DNA of 64,000 bases from Desmodus rotundus (Eukaryota; Chordata; Mammalia; Chiroptera; Phyllostomidae). The notes under the pieces were generated by a model. It made no database searches, was not told the origin of the DNA, and saw only the letters and a list, made by a program, of their open reading frames with translations. Below are positions 9,587-20,911 of this stretch, piece by piece (position 1 is the first letter of the stretch; every line of letters begins with the position of its first letter). The position numbers and the translations under genes are program-made. The stretch covers positions 620,001-684,000 of the forward strand of contig NW_026527280.1 of the NCBI RefSeq assembly GCF_022682495.2. The letters are read 5' to 3'.

Positions 9587-10508
9587 CCATCTCCTGGGGG
9601 CCTCCCCCCTGTCCTTCCCAGTTGGGCGGTCGGGACGGAGGGGTCTGCTGGCTTCCAGCCACTTAGCCCAGGGACCCGCAGCCCGCCCCAGAGTTCCAAG
9701 CTCCACGGAGGCAGGGGGCCTCTTATCACGGGAAGCAGGTGTCTCGCGGGGCTCAAGGCACGGCGTGGGCACTCTCTAGGCGAGAGAGGGTGCCCGTGCC
9801 CCGAGAGAGCCCCGGGGAGAGTCCGAGGCCTGGCCGCAGAGGCTGCCATTGCCTCCCCGGGCTCCTACCATGGGGCCTGGCCGTGCTCGCCCGAGGCCCA
9901 GGTTCACCGCAGGTGAATGCCTTTTGCGGACGCCAAGGACAGGAGGTCGCCGATTCCCTCACAGAGGTGGGGGTACGAGCTCTGGGGGACTGAGGTCGCA
10001 GCGGTCACACTCCATTTTTGGGTGGTTCCGCAGAGACTGGAGGGTTGAAGCGGCTGGGTCCAAGTCTGCCGCCTTGTGGCAGGGTGGGGGCTTTGCAGGC
10101 GAAGCAAGGCTCTTGGCCTCCCAGGCGGGGCACAGGCCAGACTCCCCAAGGAAGAACCGGTCCTTGGTCGAGGGTCCCGCCCGCCCGCCCGGAACCGCTC
10201 CACCTGGCGCGGAACCGTGGCCGGCCCCTCTTCCCGGCCCCAGGTCCCTAGCTCTTCCCTGGCACTCTGCCTCTGGCGGGGTGGGAGACAGCCTGGCAAG
10301 TGTGGTCCACGGGAAAACGCGCGGTCCTCTGGGTGGCAGGGAGGGCCTCCGTTAACTCTGACACCAGCCCAGGGACCCTGTGGACCTGGCCTGATATCTC
10401 AAGGGGGGGGCACGTTGCCCGGAGGGATGCTCTTGGGGTGGGGCCTGCTTGCGCCTGCGCGGCCCCGCCTCTTGGCCCGAAACCTCCCAGCCGCGTCTCG
10501 GACAAAAG
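9587..10508 (+). repeat. Monomer 11, Tpx, 922 bp
   Basis: CCTTCCCAGTTGG and TCTGCTGGCTTCC in the head and GGGGGTACGAGC in the middle. Appears identical to monomer 15. Confidence 0.92.
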
Positions 10509-11457
10509 CCATCTCCTGGGGGCCTCCCGGGGACCCCTTTACGGATGGAAGAACAGGGGGATCTTCGCAGTGGTGGGGACGGGACGGAGGGGTCTGCGGG
10601 TTTGCAGCCACGTAGGCCAGTTCCTCGCACCCCGGCCCCATGTGTCCCAGCTCCATGGACGAGGTGGGCCGCTTATGGCGGGATGCAGGCGTCCTGCGGG
10701 GGTCAGGGGACGGCGTGGGCACTCCCCGGGCGAGAGAGGGCTCCTGGGACCCGAGAGAGCACCCGGGAAAATGCCCAGCCCTGGCCCCCGGGGCTCCAGT
10801 GGCCTCCCCAGGCTCCTGCCGTGGGGCCTGGTCCCGCTCACCTGGGCCCAGGTTATCCGCAGGTGAAAGCCTTTTGCGGACACCAGGGACCACAGGCCGC
10901 GGATGCCTTCACGGGGAGGGGGGTCGAGCTCTGTGGGACCCGGGTCCCAGTGGACACAGTCCCTTCTCGCGAAGTCCAGCCCAGACTTTAGAGAGTAGAA
11001 GCGTCTCGGTGCACGTTTGCCGCCTCGGGGCAGGGTGGGGCCGATTGAGCCAGGAAAGACTCATAGCCCCCCAGGCAGGTCTCAGGCCCGAGACCCCCAG
11101 GGAGACCCGGTCCCTGGGCGTGGGTCCCGCCCGCCCGGGCCCTTGCCCACCAGGCGAGGAACACTGGTCCGCCCCTCATCGAGGCCCCGGGTCCCTAGCT
11201 CTTCCCTGGCACTCTGCCTCTGGCGGGGTGGGAGACGGGCTGGCAAGTGTGGTCCACGGGAAAAGGAACGGACCTCTGGGTGGCGGGGAGAGCTTCCAGT
11301 TCCACCGACACGACCCCAGGGACCCTGTGAAGCAGGCCTGATATGTCCAGGGTGGGGCCCGTTGCCCCGAGGGAGGCTTGTGCTGGGGCTGCCTGTCCTG
11401 AGCCTGCCGGGTCCCGCGTCTCGGCCCGAAACCGGCCAGCAGCGGCTAAAACCAAAG
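10509..11457 (+). repeat. Monomer 12, Sqy, 949 bp
   Basis: GAGGGCTCCTGGG, GGTTATCCGCAGGTGAAAGCC (split by the 20-base shared core) and GGGGGGTCGAGC with one T lost. The y tail ends CGGCTAAAACC. Confidence 0.9.
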
Positions 11458-12380
11458 CCATCTCCTGGGGGCCTCCCCCCTGTCCTTCGCAGTTGGGCGG
11501 TCGGGACGGAGGGGTCTGCCCGCTTCCAGCCACTTAGCCCAGGGACCCGCAGACCGCCCCAGAGTTCCAAGCTCCACGGAGGCAGGGGGCCTCTTATCAC
11601 GGGAAGCAGGTGTCTCGCGTGGCTCAAGGCACGGCGTGGGCACTCTCTAGGCGCGAGAGGGTGCCCGTGCCCCGAGAGAGCCCCGGGGAGAGTCCGAGGC
11701 CTGGCCGCAGAGGCTGCCATTGCCTCCCCGGGCTCCTACCATGGGGCCTGGCCGTGCTCGCCCGAGGCCCAGGTTCACCGCAGGTGAATGCCTTTTGCGG
11801 ACGCCAAGGACAGGAGGTCCCCGATTCCCTCACAGAGGTGGGGGTTCGAGCTCTGGGGGACTGAGGTCGCAGCGGTCACACTCCATTTTTGGGTGGTTCC
11901 GCAGAGACTGGAGGGTTGAAGCGGCTGGGTCCAAGTCTGCCGCCTTGTGGCAGGGTGGGGGCTTTGCAGGCGAAGCAAGGCTCTTGGCCTCCCAGGCGGG
12001 GCACAGGCCAGACTCCCCAAGGAAGAACCGGTCCTTGGTCGAGGGTCCCGCCCGCCCGCCCGGAACCGCTCCACCTGGCGCGGAACCGTGGCCGGCCCCT
12101 CTTCCCGGCCCCAGGTCCCTAGCTCTTCCCTGGCACTCTGCCTCTGGCGGCGTGGGAGACAGCCTGGCAAGTGTGGTCCACGGGAAAACGCGCGGTCCTC
12201 TGGGTGGCAGGGAGGGCCTCCGTTAACTCTGACACCAGCCCAGGGACCCTGTGGACCTGGCCTGATATCTCAAGGGGGGGGGCACGTTGCCCGGAGGGAT
12301 GCTCTTGGGGTGGGGCCTGCTTGCGCCTGCGCGGCCCCGCCTCTTGGCCCGAAACCTCCCAGCCGCGTCTCGGACAAAAG
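11458..12380 (+). repeat. Monomer 13, Tpx, 923 bp
   Basis: Like monomer 9 but with GGCGGCGTGGG and a nine-G tract. Confidence 0.92.
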
Positions 12381-13330
12381 CCATCTCCTGGGGGCCTCCC
12401 GGGGACCCCTTTACGGATGGAAGAACAGGGGGATCTTCGCAGTGGTGGGGACGGGACGGAGGGGTCTGCGGGTTTGCAGCCACGTAGGCCAGTTCCTCGC
12501 ACCCCGGCCCCATGTGTCCCAGCTCCATGGACGAGGTGGGCCGCTTATGGCGGGATGCAGGCGTCCTGCGGGGGTCAGGGGACGGCGTGGGCACTCCCCG
12601 GGCGAGAGAGGGCGCCTGGGACCCGAGAGAGCACCCATGAAAATGCCCAGCCCTGGCCCCCGGGGATCCAGTAGCCTCCCCAGGCTCCTGCCGTGGGGCC
12701 TGGTCCCGCTCACCTGGGCCCAGGTTCTCCGCAGGTGAATGCCTTTTGCGGACACCAGGGACCACAGGCCGCGGATGCCTTCACGGGGAGGGGGGTTCGA
12801 GCTCTGTGGGACCTAGGTCCCAGTGGACACAGTCCCTTCTCGCGAAGTCCAGCCCAGACTTTAGAGAGTAGAAGCGTCTCGGTGCACGTTTGCCGCCTCG
12901 GGGCAGGGTGGGGCCGATTGAGCCAGGAAAGACTCATAGCCCCCCAGGCAGGTCTCAGGCCCGAGTCCCCCCTGGAGACGGGGTCCCTGGGCGTGGGTCC
13001 GGCCCGCCCGGGCCCCTGCCCACCAGGCGTGGAACCCTGGCCCGCCCCTCATCGAGGCCCCGGTTCCCTAGCTCTTCCCTGGCACTCTGCCTCTGGCGGG
13101 GTGGGAGACGGGCTGGCAAGTGTGGTCCACGGGAAAAGGAACGGACCTCTGGGTGGCGGGGAGAGCTTCCAGTTCCACCGACACGACCCCAGGGACCCTG
13201 TGAAGCAGGCCTGATATGTCCAGGGTGGGGCCCGTTGCCCCGAGGGAGGCTTGTGCTGGGGCTGCCTGTCATGAGCCTGCCGGGTCCCGCGTCTCGGCCC
13301 GAAACCGGCCAGCAGCGGCTCTGACCAAAG
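12381..13330 (+). repeat. Monomer 14, Sqy, 950 bp
   Basis: Copy of monomer 10 at +3,744 bp, including CCCATGAAAATGCC and CTGTCATGAGCC. Confidence 0.92.
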
Positions 13331-14252
13331 CCATCTCCTGGGGGCCTCCCCCCTGTCCTTCCCAGTTGGGCGGTCGGGACGGAGGGGTCTGCTGGCTTCC
13401 AGCCACTTAGCCCAGGGACCCGCAGCCCGCCCCAGAGTTCCAAGCTCCACGGAGGCAGGGGGCCTCTTATCACGGGAAGCAGGTGTCTCGCGGGGCTCAA
13501 GGCACGGCGTGGGCACTCTCTAGGCGAGAGAGGGTGCCCGTGCCCCGAGAGAGCCCCGGGGAGAGTCCGAGGCCTGGCCGCAGAGGCTGCCATTGCCTCC
13601 CCGGGCTCCTACCATGGGGCCTGGCCGTGCTCGCCCGAGGCCCAGGTTCACCGCAGGTGAATGCCTTTTGCGGACGCCAAGGACAGGAGGTCGCCGATTC
13701 CCTCACAGAGGTGGGGGTACGAGCTCTGGGGGACTGAGGTCGCAGCGGTCACACTCCATTTTTGGGTGGTTCCGCAGAGACTGGAGGGTTGAAGCGGCTG
13801 GGTCCAAGTCTGCCGCCTTGTGGCAGGGTGGGGGCTTTGCAGGCGAAGCAAGGCTCTTGGCCTCCCAGGCGGGGCACAGGCCAGACTCCCCAAGGAAGAA
13901 CCGGTCCTTGGTCGAGGGTCCCGCCCGCCCGCCCGGAACCGCTCCACCTGGCGCGGAACCGTGGCCGGCCCCTCTTCCCGGCCCCAGGTCCCTAGCTCTT
14001 CCCTGGCACTCTGCCTCTGGCGGGGTGGGAGACAGCCTGGCAAGTGTGGTCCACGGGAAAACGCGCGGTCCTCTGGGTGGCAGGGAGGGCCTCCGTTAAC
14101 TCTGACACCAGCCCAGGGACCCTGTGGACCTGGCCTGATATCTCAAGGGGGGGGCACGTTGCCCGGAGGGATGCTCTTGGGGTGGGGCCTGCTTGCGCCT
14201 GCGCGGCCCCGCCTCTTGGCCCGAAACCTCCCAGCCGCGTCTCGGACAAAAG
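13331..14252 (+). repeat. Monomer 15, Tpx, 922 bp
   Basis: Copy of monomer 11 at +3,744 bp with the GGGGGTACGAGC variant. Confidence 0.92.
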
Positions 14253-15201
14253 CCATCTCCTGGGGGCCTCCCGGGGACCCCTTTACGGATGGAAGAACAG
14301 GGGGATCTTCGCAGTGGTGGGGACGGGACGGAGGGGTCTGCGGGTTTGCAGCCACGTAGGCCAGTTCCTCGCACCCCGGCCCCATGTGTCCCAGCTCCAT
14401 GGACGAGGTGGGCCGCTTATGGCGGGATGCAGGCGTCCTGCGGGGGTCAGGGGACGGCGTGGGCACTCCCCGGGCGAGAGAGGGCTCCTGGGACCCGAGA
14501 GAGCACCCGGGAAAATGCCCAGCCCTGGCCCCCGGGGCTCCAGTGGCCTCCCCAGGCTCCTGCCGTGGGGCCTGGTCCCGCTCACCTGGGCCCAGGTTAT
14601 CCGCAGGTGAAAGCCTTTTGCGGACACCAGGGACCACAGGCCGCGGATGCCTTCACGGGGAGGGGGGTCGAGCTCTGTGGGACCCGGGTCCCAGTGGACA
14701 CAGTCCCTTCTCGCGAAGTCCAGCCCAGACTTTAGAGAGTAGAAGCGTCTCGGTGCACGTTTGCCGCCTCGGGGCAGGGTGGGGCCGATTGAGCCAGGAA
14801 AGACTCATAGCCCCCCAGGCAGGTCTCAGGCCCGAGACCCCCAGGGAGACCCGGTCCCTGGGCGTGGGTCCCGCCCGCCCGGGCCCTTGCCCACCAGGCG
14901 AGGAACACTGGTCCGCCCCTCATCGAGGCCCCGGGTCCCTAGCTCTTCCCTGGCACTCTGCCTCTGGCGGGGTGGGAGACGGGCTGGCAAGTGTGGTCCA
15001 CGGGAAAAGGAACGGACCTCTGGGTGGCGGGGAGAGCTTCCAGTTCCACGGACACGACCCCAGGGACCCTGTGAAGCAGGCCTGATATGTCCAGGGTGGG
15101 GCCCGTTGCCCCGAGGGAGGCTTGTGCTGGGGCTGCCTGTCCTGAGCCTGCCGGGTCCCGCGTCTTGGCCCGAAACCGGCCAGCCGCGGCTCTGAACAAA
15201 G
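14253..15201 (+). repeat. Monomer 16, Sqy, 949 bp
   Basis: Left two thirds as monomer 12 (GGCTCCTGGG, GGTGAAAGCC, GGGGTCGAGC). The y tail switches to CACGGACACG, GTCTTGGCCC and GCCGCGGCTCTGAAC. Confidence 0.92.
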
Positions 15202-16124
15202 CCATCTCCTGGGGGCCTCCCCCCTGTCCTTCGCAGTTGGGCGGTCGGGACGGAGGGGTCTGCGCGCTTCCAGCCACTTAGCCCAGGGACCCGCAGCCCG
15301 GCCCCAGAGTTCCAAGCTCCACGGAGGCAGGGGGCCTCTTATCACGGGAAGCAGGTGTCTCGCGGGGCTCAAGGCACGGCGTGGGCACTCTCTAGGCGAG
15401 AGAGGGTGCCCGTGCCCCGAGAGAGCCCCGGGGAGAGTCCGAGGCCTGGCCGCAGAGGCTGCCATTGCCTCCCCGGGCTCCTACCATGGGGCCTGGCCGT
15501 GCTCGCCCGAGGCCCAGGTTCACCGCAGGTGAATGCCTTTTGCGGACGCCAAGGACAGGAGGTCGCCGATTCCCTCACAGAGGTGGGGGTTCAAGCTCTG
15601 GGGGACTGAGGCCGCAGCGGTCACACTCCATTTTTGGGTGGTTCCGCAGAGACTGGAGGGTTGAAGCGGCTGGGTCCAAGTCTGCCGCCTTGTGGCAGGG
15701 TGGGGGCTTTGCAGGCGAAGCAAGGCTCTTGGCCTCCCAGGCGGGGCACAGGCCAGACTCCCCAAGGGAGAACCGGTCCTTGGTCGAGGGTCCCGCCCGC
15801 CCGCCCGGAACCGCTCCACCTGGCGCGGAACCGTAGCCGGCCCCTCTTCCAGGCACCAGGTCCATATTTCTTTCCTGGCACTCTGCCTCTGCGGGGGTGG
15901 GAGAGCTGCTGGGAAGTGAGGTCCACGGGAAAACGCGCGGTCCTCTGGGTGGCAGGGAGGGCCTCCGTTAACACTGACACCAGCCCAGGGACCCTGTGGA
16001 CCTGGCCTGATATCTCAAGGGGGGGGCACGTTGCCCGGAGGGATGCTCTTGGGGTGGGGCCTGCTTGCGCCTGCGCGGCCCCGCCTCTTGGCCCGAAACC
16101 ACCCAGCCGCGGCTCGGACAAAAG
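15202..16124 (+). repeat. Monomer 17, Tpx, 923 bp
   Basis: GTCTGCGCGCTTCC, GGGGTTCAAGC, GAACCGTAGCC, AGGTCCATATTTC, GAAGTGAGGTCC and GTTAACACTGAC. Shared with monomers 46 and 67. Confidence 0.92.
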
Positions 16125-17096
16125 CCATCTCCTGGGGGCCTCCCCCCTGTTCTTCCATCCGTAAAGGGGTCCCCCTTTACGGATGGAAGAACAGGGGGAT
16201 CTTCGCAGTGGTGGGGACGGGACGGAGGGGTCTGCGGGTTTGCAGCCACATACGCCAGTTTCTCGCACCCCGGCCCCATGTGTCCCAGCTCCATGGACGA
16301 GGTGGGCCGCTTATGGCGGGATGCAGGCGTCCTGCGGGGGTCAGGGGACGGTGTGGGCACTCCCCGGGCGAGAGAGGGCGCCTGGGACCCGAGAGAGCCC
16401 CGGGGAGAGTCCGAGGCCTGGCCGCAGAGGCTGCCATTGCCTCCCCGGGCTCCTACCATGGGGCCTGACCGTGTTCGCCCGAGGCCCAGGTTCACCGCAG
16501 GTGAATGCCTTTTGCGGACGCCAAGGACAGGAGGTCGCCGATTCCCTCACAGAGGTGGGGGTTCGAGCTCTGGGGGACTGAGGTCGCAGCGGTCACACTG
16601 CATTTTTGGGTGGTTCCGCAGAGACTGGAGAGTTGAAGTGGCTGGGTCCAAGTCTGCCGCCTTGTGGCAGGGTGGGGGCTTTGCAGGCGAAGCAAGGCTC
16701 TTGGCCTCCCAGGCGGGGCACAGGCCAGACTCCCCATGGGAGAACCGGTCCTTGGTCGAGGGTCCCGCCCGCCCGCCCGGAACCGCTCCACCTGGCGCGG
16801 AACCGTGGCTGGCCCCTCTTCCAGGCACCAGGTCCCTAGTTCTTTCCTGGCACTCTGCCTCTGCGGGGGTGGGAGAGCTGCTGGGAAGTGTGGTCCACGG
16901 GAAAACGCGCGGTCCTCTGGGTCGCAGGGAGGGCCTCCGTTAACTCTGACACCAGCCCAGGGACCCTGTGGACCTGGCCTGATATCTCAAGGGGGGGGCA
17001 CGTTGCCCGGAGGGATGCTCTTGGGGTGGGGCCTGCTTGCGCCTGCGCGGCCCCGCCTCTTGGCCCCAAACCTCCCAGCCGCGTCTCGGACAAAAG
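16125..17096 (+). repeat. Monomer 18, Hpx with inverted palindrome centre, 972 bp
   Basis: The palindrome spacer is TC instead of GA while both 27-nt arms remain perfect. Further private changes are CCACATACGCC and CAGTTTCTCGC. The middle has CACTGCATTTTT and GGAGAGTTGAAG. Confidence 0.92.
16143..16198. repeat. Palindrome with inverted centre (TC spacer)
   Basis: Arms 16143-16169 and 16172-16198 are perfect and identical to the reference, but the spacer at 16170-16171 is TC, the reverse complement of GA. The whole 56-bp element is therefore in opposite orientation relative to its flanks. Confidence 0.95.
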
Positions 17097-18066
17097 CCAT
17101 CTCCTGGGGGCCTCCCCCCTGTTCTTCCATCCGTAAAGGGGGACCCCTTTACGGATGGAAGAACAGGGGGATCTTCGCAGTGGTGGGGACGGGACGGAGG
17201 GGTCTGCGGGTTTGCAGCCACGTAGGCCAGTTGCTCGCACCCCGGCCCCATGTGTCCCAGCTCCATGGACGAGGTGGGCCGCTTATGGCGGGATGCAGGC
17301 GTCCTGCGGGGGTCAGGGGACGGCGTGGGCACACCCAGGGCGAAAGAGGGCGCCTGGGACACGAGAGAGCACCCGGGAAAATGCCCAGTCCTGGCCCCCG
17401 GGGCACCAGTGGCCTCCCCAGGCTCCTGCCGTGGGACCTGGTCCCGCTCACCTGGGCCCAGGTTCTCCGCAGGTGAATGCCTTTTGCGGACACCAGGGAC
17501 CACAGGCCGCGGATCCCTTCACGGGCAGGGGGGGTTCGAGCTCTGTGGGACCCAGGTCGCAGCGCACACAGTCCCTTCTCGCAAAGTTCAGCCCAGACTT
17601 TAGAGAGTAGAAGCGTCTCGGTCCAAGTTTTCCGCCTCGGGGCAGGGTGAGGCCGTATGAGCCAAGAGAGACTCTTAGCCCCCCAGGCAGGTCTCAGGCC
17701 CGAGACCCCCAGGCAGACCCGGTCCCTGGGCGTGGGTCCCGCCCGCCCGGGCCCGCCCCACCTGGCCCGGAACCGTGGCCGGCCCCTCTTCCCTGCCCCA
17801 GGTCCCTAGCTCTTCCCTGGCACTCTGCCTCTGGCGGGGTGGGAGACGGCCTGGCAAGTGTGGTCCACGGGAAAACGCGCCGTCCTCTGGGTGGCAGGGA
17901 GGGCCTCAGTTAACTCTGACACCAGCCCAGGGACCCTGTGGACCACGCCTGATATCTCAAGGGGGGGGCACGTTGCCCGGAGGGATGCTCTTGGGGTGGG
18001 GCCTGCTTGCGCCTGCGCGGCCCAGCCTCTTGGCCCGAAACCACCCAGCCGCGTCTCGGACAAAAG
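17097..18066 (+). repeat. Monomer 19, Hqx, 970 bp
   Basis: Close to monomer 5 (GCGAAAGAGG, AGGGTGAGGCCG) but with CTCACCTGGG. The tail has CGGCCCAGCC, then CAGCCGCGTCTCGG. Confidence 0.92.
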
Positions 18067-19016
18067 CCATCTCCTGGGGGCCTCCCGGGGACCCCTTTAC
18101 GGATGGAAGAACAGGGGGATCTTTGCAGTGGTGGGGACGGGACGGAGGGGTCTGCGGGTTTGCAGCCACGTAGACCAGTTCCTCGCACCCCGGCCCCATG
18201 TGTCCCAGCTCCATGGACGAGGTGGGCCGCTTATGGCGAGATGCAGGCGTCCTGCGGGGGTCAGGGGACGGCGTGGGCACTCCCCGGGCGAGAGAGGGCG
18301 CCTGGGACCCGAGAGAGCACCCGGGAAAATGCCCAGCCCTGGCCCCCGGGGCTCCAGTGGCCTCCCCAGGCTCCTGCCGTGGGGCCTGGTCCCGCTCACC
18401 TGGGCCCAGGTTCTCCGCAGGTGAATGCCTTTTGCGGACACCAGGGACCACAGGCCGCGTATGCCTTCACGGGGAGGGGGGTTCGAGCTCTGTGGGACCC
18501 GGGTCCCAGTGGACACAGTCCCTTCTCGCGAAGTCCAGCCCAGACTTTAGAGAGTAGAAGCGTCTCGGTGCACGTTTCCCGCCTGGGGGCAGGGTGGGGC
18601 CGATTGAGCTAGGAAAGACTCATAGCCCCCCAGGCAGGTCTCAGGCCCGAGTCCCCCCTGGAGACGGGGTCCCTGGGCGTGGGTCCGGCCCGCCCGGGCC
18701 CCTGCCCACCAGGCGTGGAACCCTGGCCCGCCCCTCATCGAGGCCCCGGGTCCCTAGCTCTTCCCTGGCACTCTGCCTCTGGCGGGGTGTAAGACGGGCT
18801 GGCAAGTGTGGTCCACGGGAAAAGGAACGGACCTCTGGGTGGCGGGGAGAGCTTCCAGTTCCACGGACACGACCCCAGGGACCCTGTGAAGCAGGCCTGA
18901 TATGTCCAGGGTGGGGCCCGTTGCCCCGAGGGAGGCTTGTGCTGAGGCTGCCTGTCCTGAGCGTGCCGGGTCCCGCGTCTTGGCCCGAAACCGGCCAGCC
19001 GTGGCTCTGAACAAAG
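18067..19016 (+). repeat. Monomer 20, Sqy, 950 bp
   Basis: GATCTTTGCAGTGG, CGTAGACCAG, ATGGCGAGATGC, CCGCGTATGCC, TTTCCCGCCTGGG, TTGAGCTAGG and GGGTGTAAGACGG. Confidence 0.92.
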
Positions 19017-19939
19017 CCATCTCCTGGGGGCCTCCCCCCTGTCCTTCGCAGTTGGGCGGTCGGGACGGAGGGGTCTGCGCGCTTCCAGCCACTTAGCCCA
19101 GGGACCCGCAGCCCGGCCCCAGAGTTCCAAGCTCCACGGAGGCAGGGGGCCTCTTATCACGGGAAGCAGGTGTCTCGCGGGGCTCAAGGCACGGCGTGGG
19201 CACTCTCTAGGCGAGAGAGGGTGCCCGTGCCCCGAGAGAGCCCCGAGGAGAGTCCGAGGCCTGGCCGCAGAGGCTGCCATTGCCTCCCCGGGCTCCTACC
19301 ATGGGGCCTGGCCGTGTTCGCCCGAGGCCCAGGTTCACCGCAGGTGAATGCCTTTTGCGGACGCCAAGGACAGGAGGTCGCCGATTCCCTCACAGAGGTG
19401 GGGGTTCGGGCTCTGGGGGACTGAGGTCGCAGCGGTCACACTCCATTTTTGGGTGGTTCCTCAGAGACTGGAGGGTTGAAGCGGCTGGGTCCAAGTCTGC
19501 CGCCTTGTGGCAGGGTGGGGGCTTTGCAGGAGAAGCAAGGCTCTTGGCCTCCCAGGCGGGGCACAGGCCAGACTCCCCAAGGGAGAACCGGTCCTTGGTC
19601 GAGGGTCCCGCCCGCCCGCCCGGAACCGCTCCACCTGGCGCGGAACCGTGGCCGGCCCCTCTTCCAGGCACCAGGTCCCTAGTTCTTTCCTGGCACTCTG
19701 CCTCTGCGGGGGTGGGAGAGCTGCTGGGAAGTGTGGTCCACGGGAAAACGCGCGGTCCTCTGGGTGGCAGGGAGGGCCTCCGTTAACTCTGACACCAGCC
19801 CAGGGACCCTGTGGACCTGGCCTGATATCTCAAGGGGGGGGCACGTTGCCCGGAGGGATGCTCTTGGGGTGGGGCCTGCTTGCGCCTGCGCGGCCCCGCC
19901 TCTTGGCCCCAAACCTCCCAGCCGCGTCTCGGACAAAAG
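19017..19939 (+). repeat. Monomer 21, Tpx, 923 bp
   Basis: CCCCGAGGAGAGTCC, GGTTCGGGCTC, GGTTCCTCAGAG and TTGCAGGAGAAGC. Confidence 0.92.
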
Positions 19940-20911
19940 CCATCTCCTGGGGGCCTCCCCCCTGTTCTTCCATCCGTAAAGGGGGACCCCTTTACGGATG
20001 GAAGAACAGGGGGATCTTCGCAGTGGTGGGGACGGGACGGAGGGTTCTGCGGGTTTGCAGCCACATAGGCCAGTTGCTCGCAGCCCGGCCCCATGTGTCC
20101 CAGCTCCATGGACGAGGTGGGCCGCTTATGGCGGGATGCAGGCGTCCTGCGGGGGTCAGGGGACGGTGTGGGCACTCCCCGGGCGAGAGAGGGCGCCTGG
20201 GACCCGAGAGAGCCCCGGGGAGAGTCCGAGGCCTGGCCGCAGAGGCTGCCATTGCCTCCCCGGGCTCCCACCATGGGTCCTGACCGTGTTCGCCCGAGGC
20301 CCAGGTTCACCGCAGGTGAATGCCTTTTGCGGACGCCAAGGACAGGAGGTCGCCGATTCCCTCACAGAGGTGGGGGTTCGAGCTCTGGGGGACTGAGGCC
20401 GCAGCGGTCACACTCCATTTTTGGGTGGTTCCGCAGAGACTGGAGGGTTGAAGTGGCTGGGTCCAAGTCTGCCGCCTTGTGGCAGGGTGGGGGCTTTGCA
20501 GGCGAAGCAAGGCTCTTGGCCTCCCAGGCGGGGCACAGGCCAGACTCCCCAAGGGAGAACCGGTCCTTGGTCGAGGGTCCCGCCCGCCCGCCCGGAACCG
20601 CTCCACCTGGCGCGGAACCGTGGCTGGCCCCTCTTCCAGGCACCAGGTCCCTAGTTCTTTCCTGGCACTCTGCCTCTGCGGGGGTGGGAGAGCTGCTGGG
20701 AAGTGTGGTCCACGGGAAAACGCGCGGTCCTCTGGGTCGCAGGGAGGGCCTCCGTTAACTCTGACACCAGCCCAGGGACCCTGTGGACCTGGCCTGATAT
20801 CTCAAGGGGGGGGCACGTTGCCCGGAGGGATGCTCTTGGGGTGGGGCCTGCTTGCGCCTGCGCGGCCCCGCCTCTTGGCCCGAAACCTCCCAGCCGCGTC
20901 TCGGACAAAAG
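19940..20911 (+). repeat. Monomer 22, Hpx, 972 bp
   Basis: As monomer 1 apart from CTCCCACCATGG (C at 20269). Confidence 0.92.

Larger units (their letters stand above)
7715..11457 (+). repeat. Tetramer repeat (Tpx-Sqy-Tpx-Sqy), copy 1, first superunit
   Basis: Four monomers of 922, 950, 922 and 949 bp, followed directly by a second set at 11458. Anchors recur at +3,743/3,744 bp. The two inner monomers look identical between sets. Confidence 0.9.
11458..15201 (+). repeat. Tetramer repeat, copy 2, first superunit
   Basis: Differs from copy 1 by GGCGGCGTGGG for GGCGGGGTGGG near 12148, one extra G in the poly-G tract near 12281, and a different end of the last y tail (CACGGACACG, GTCTTGGCCC, GCCGCGGCTC), where the sequence passes into the next module. 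Confidence 0.9.
18067..20911 (+). repeat. Three-monomer module (Sqy-Tpx-Hpx), copy 1
   Basis: It recurs at 24746 (offset 6,679 bp), 35264 (offset 17,197 bp) and 45761 (offset 27,694 bp). Hallmarks are GGGGTGTAAGACGGG in the y tail and GGTTCCTCAGAGACTGG with GGTTCGGGCTC in the following p middle. Confidence 0.8.

Noticed and set aside
16065..16943. 292-codon frame repeated at 43759 with identical translation
   Set aside because: The identity comes from the 27,694-bp duplication of DNA. The frame is broken in most other monomers and the overlapping antisense frames are equally well kept.
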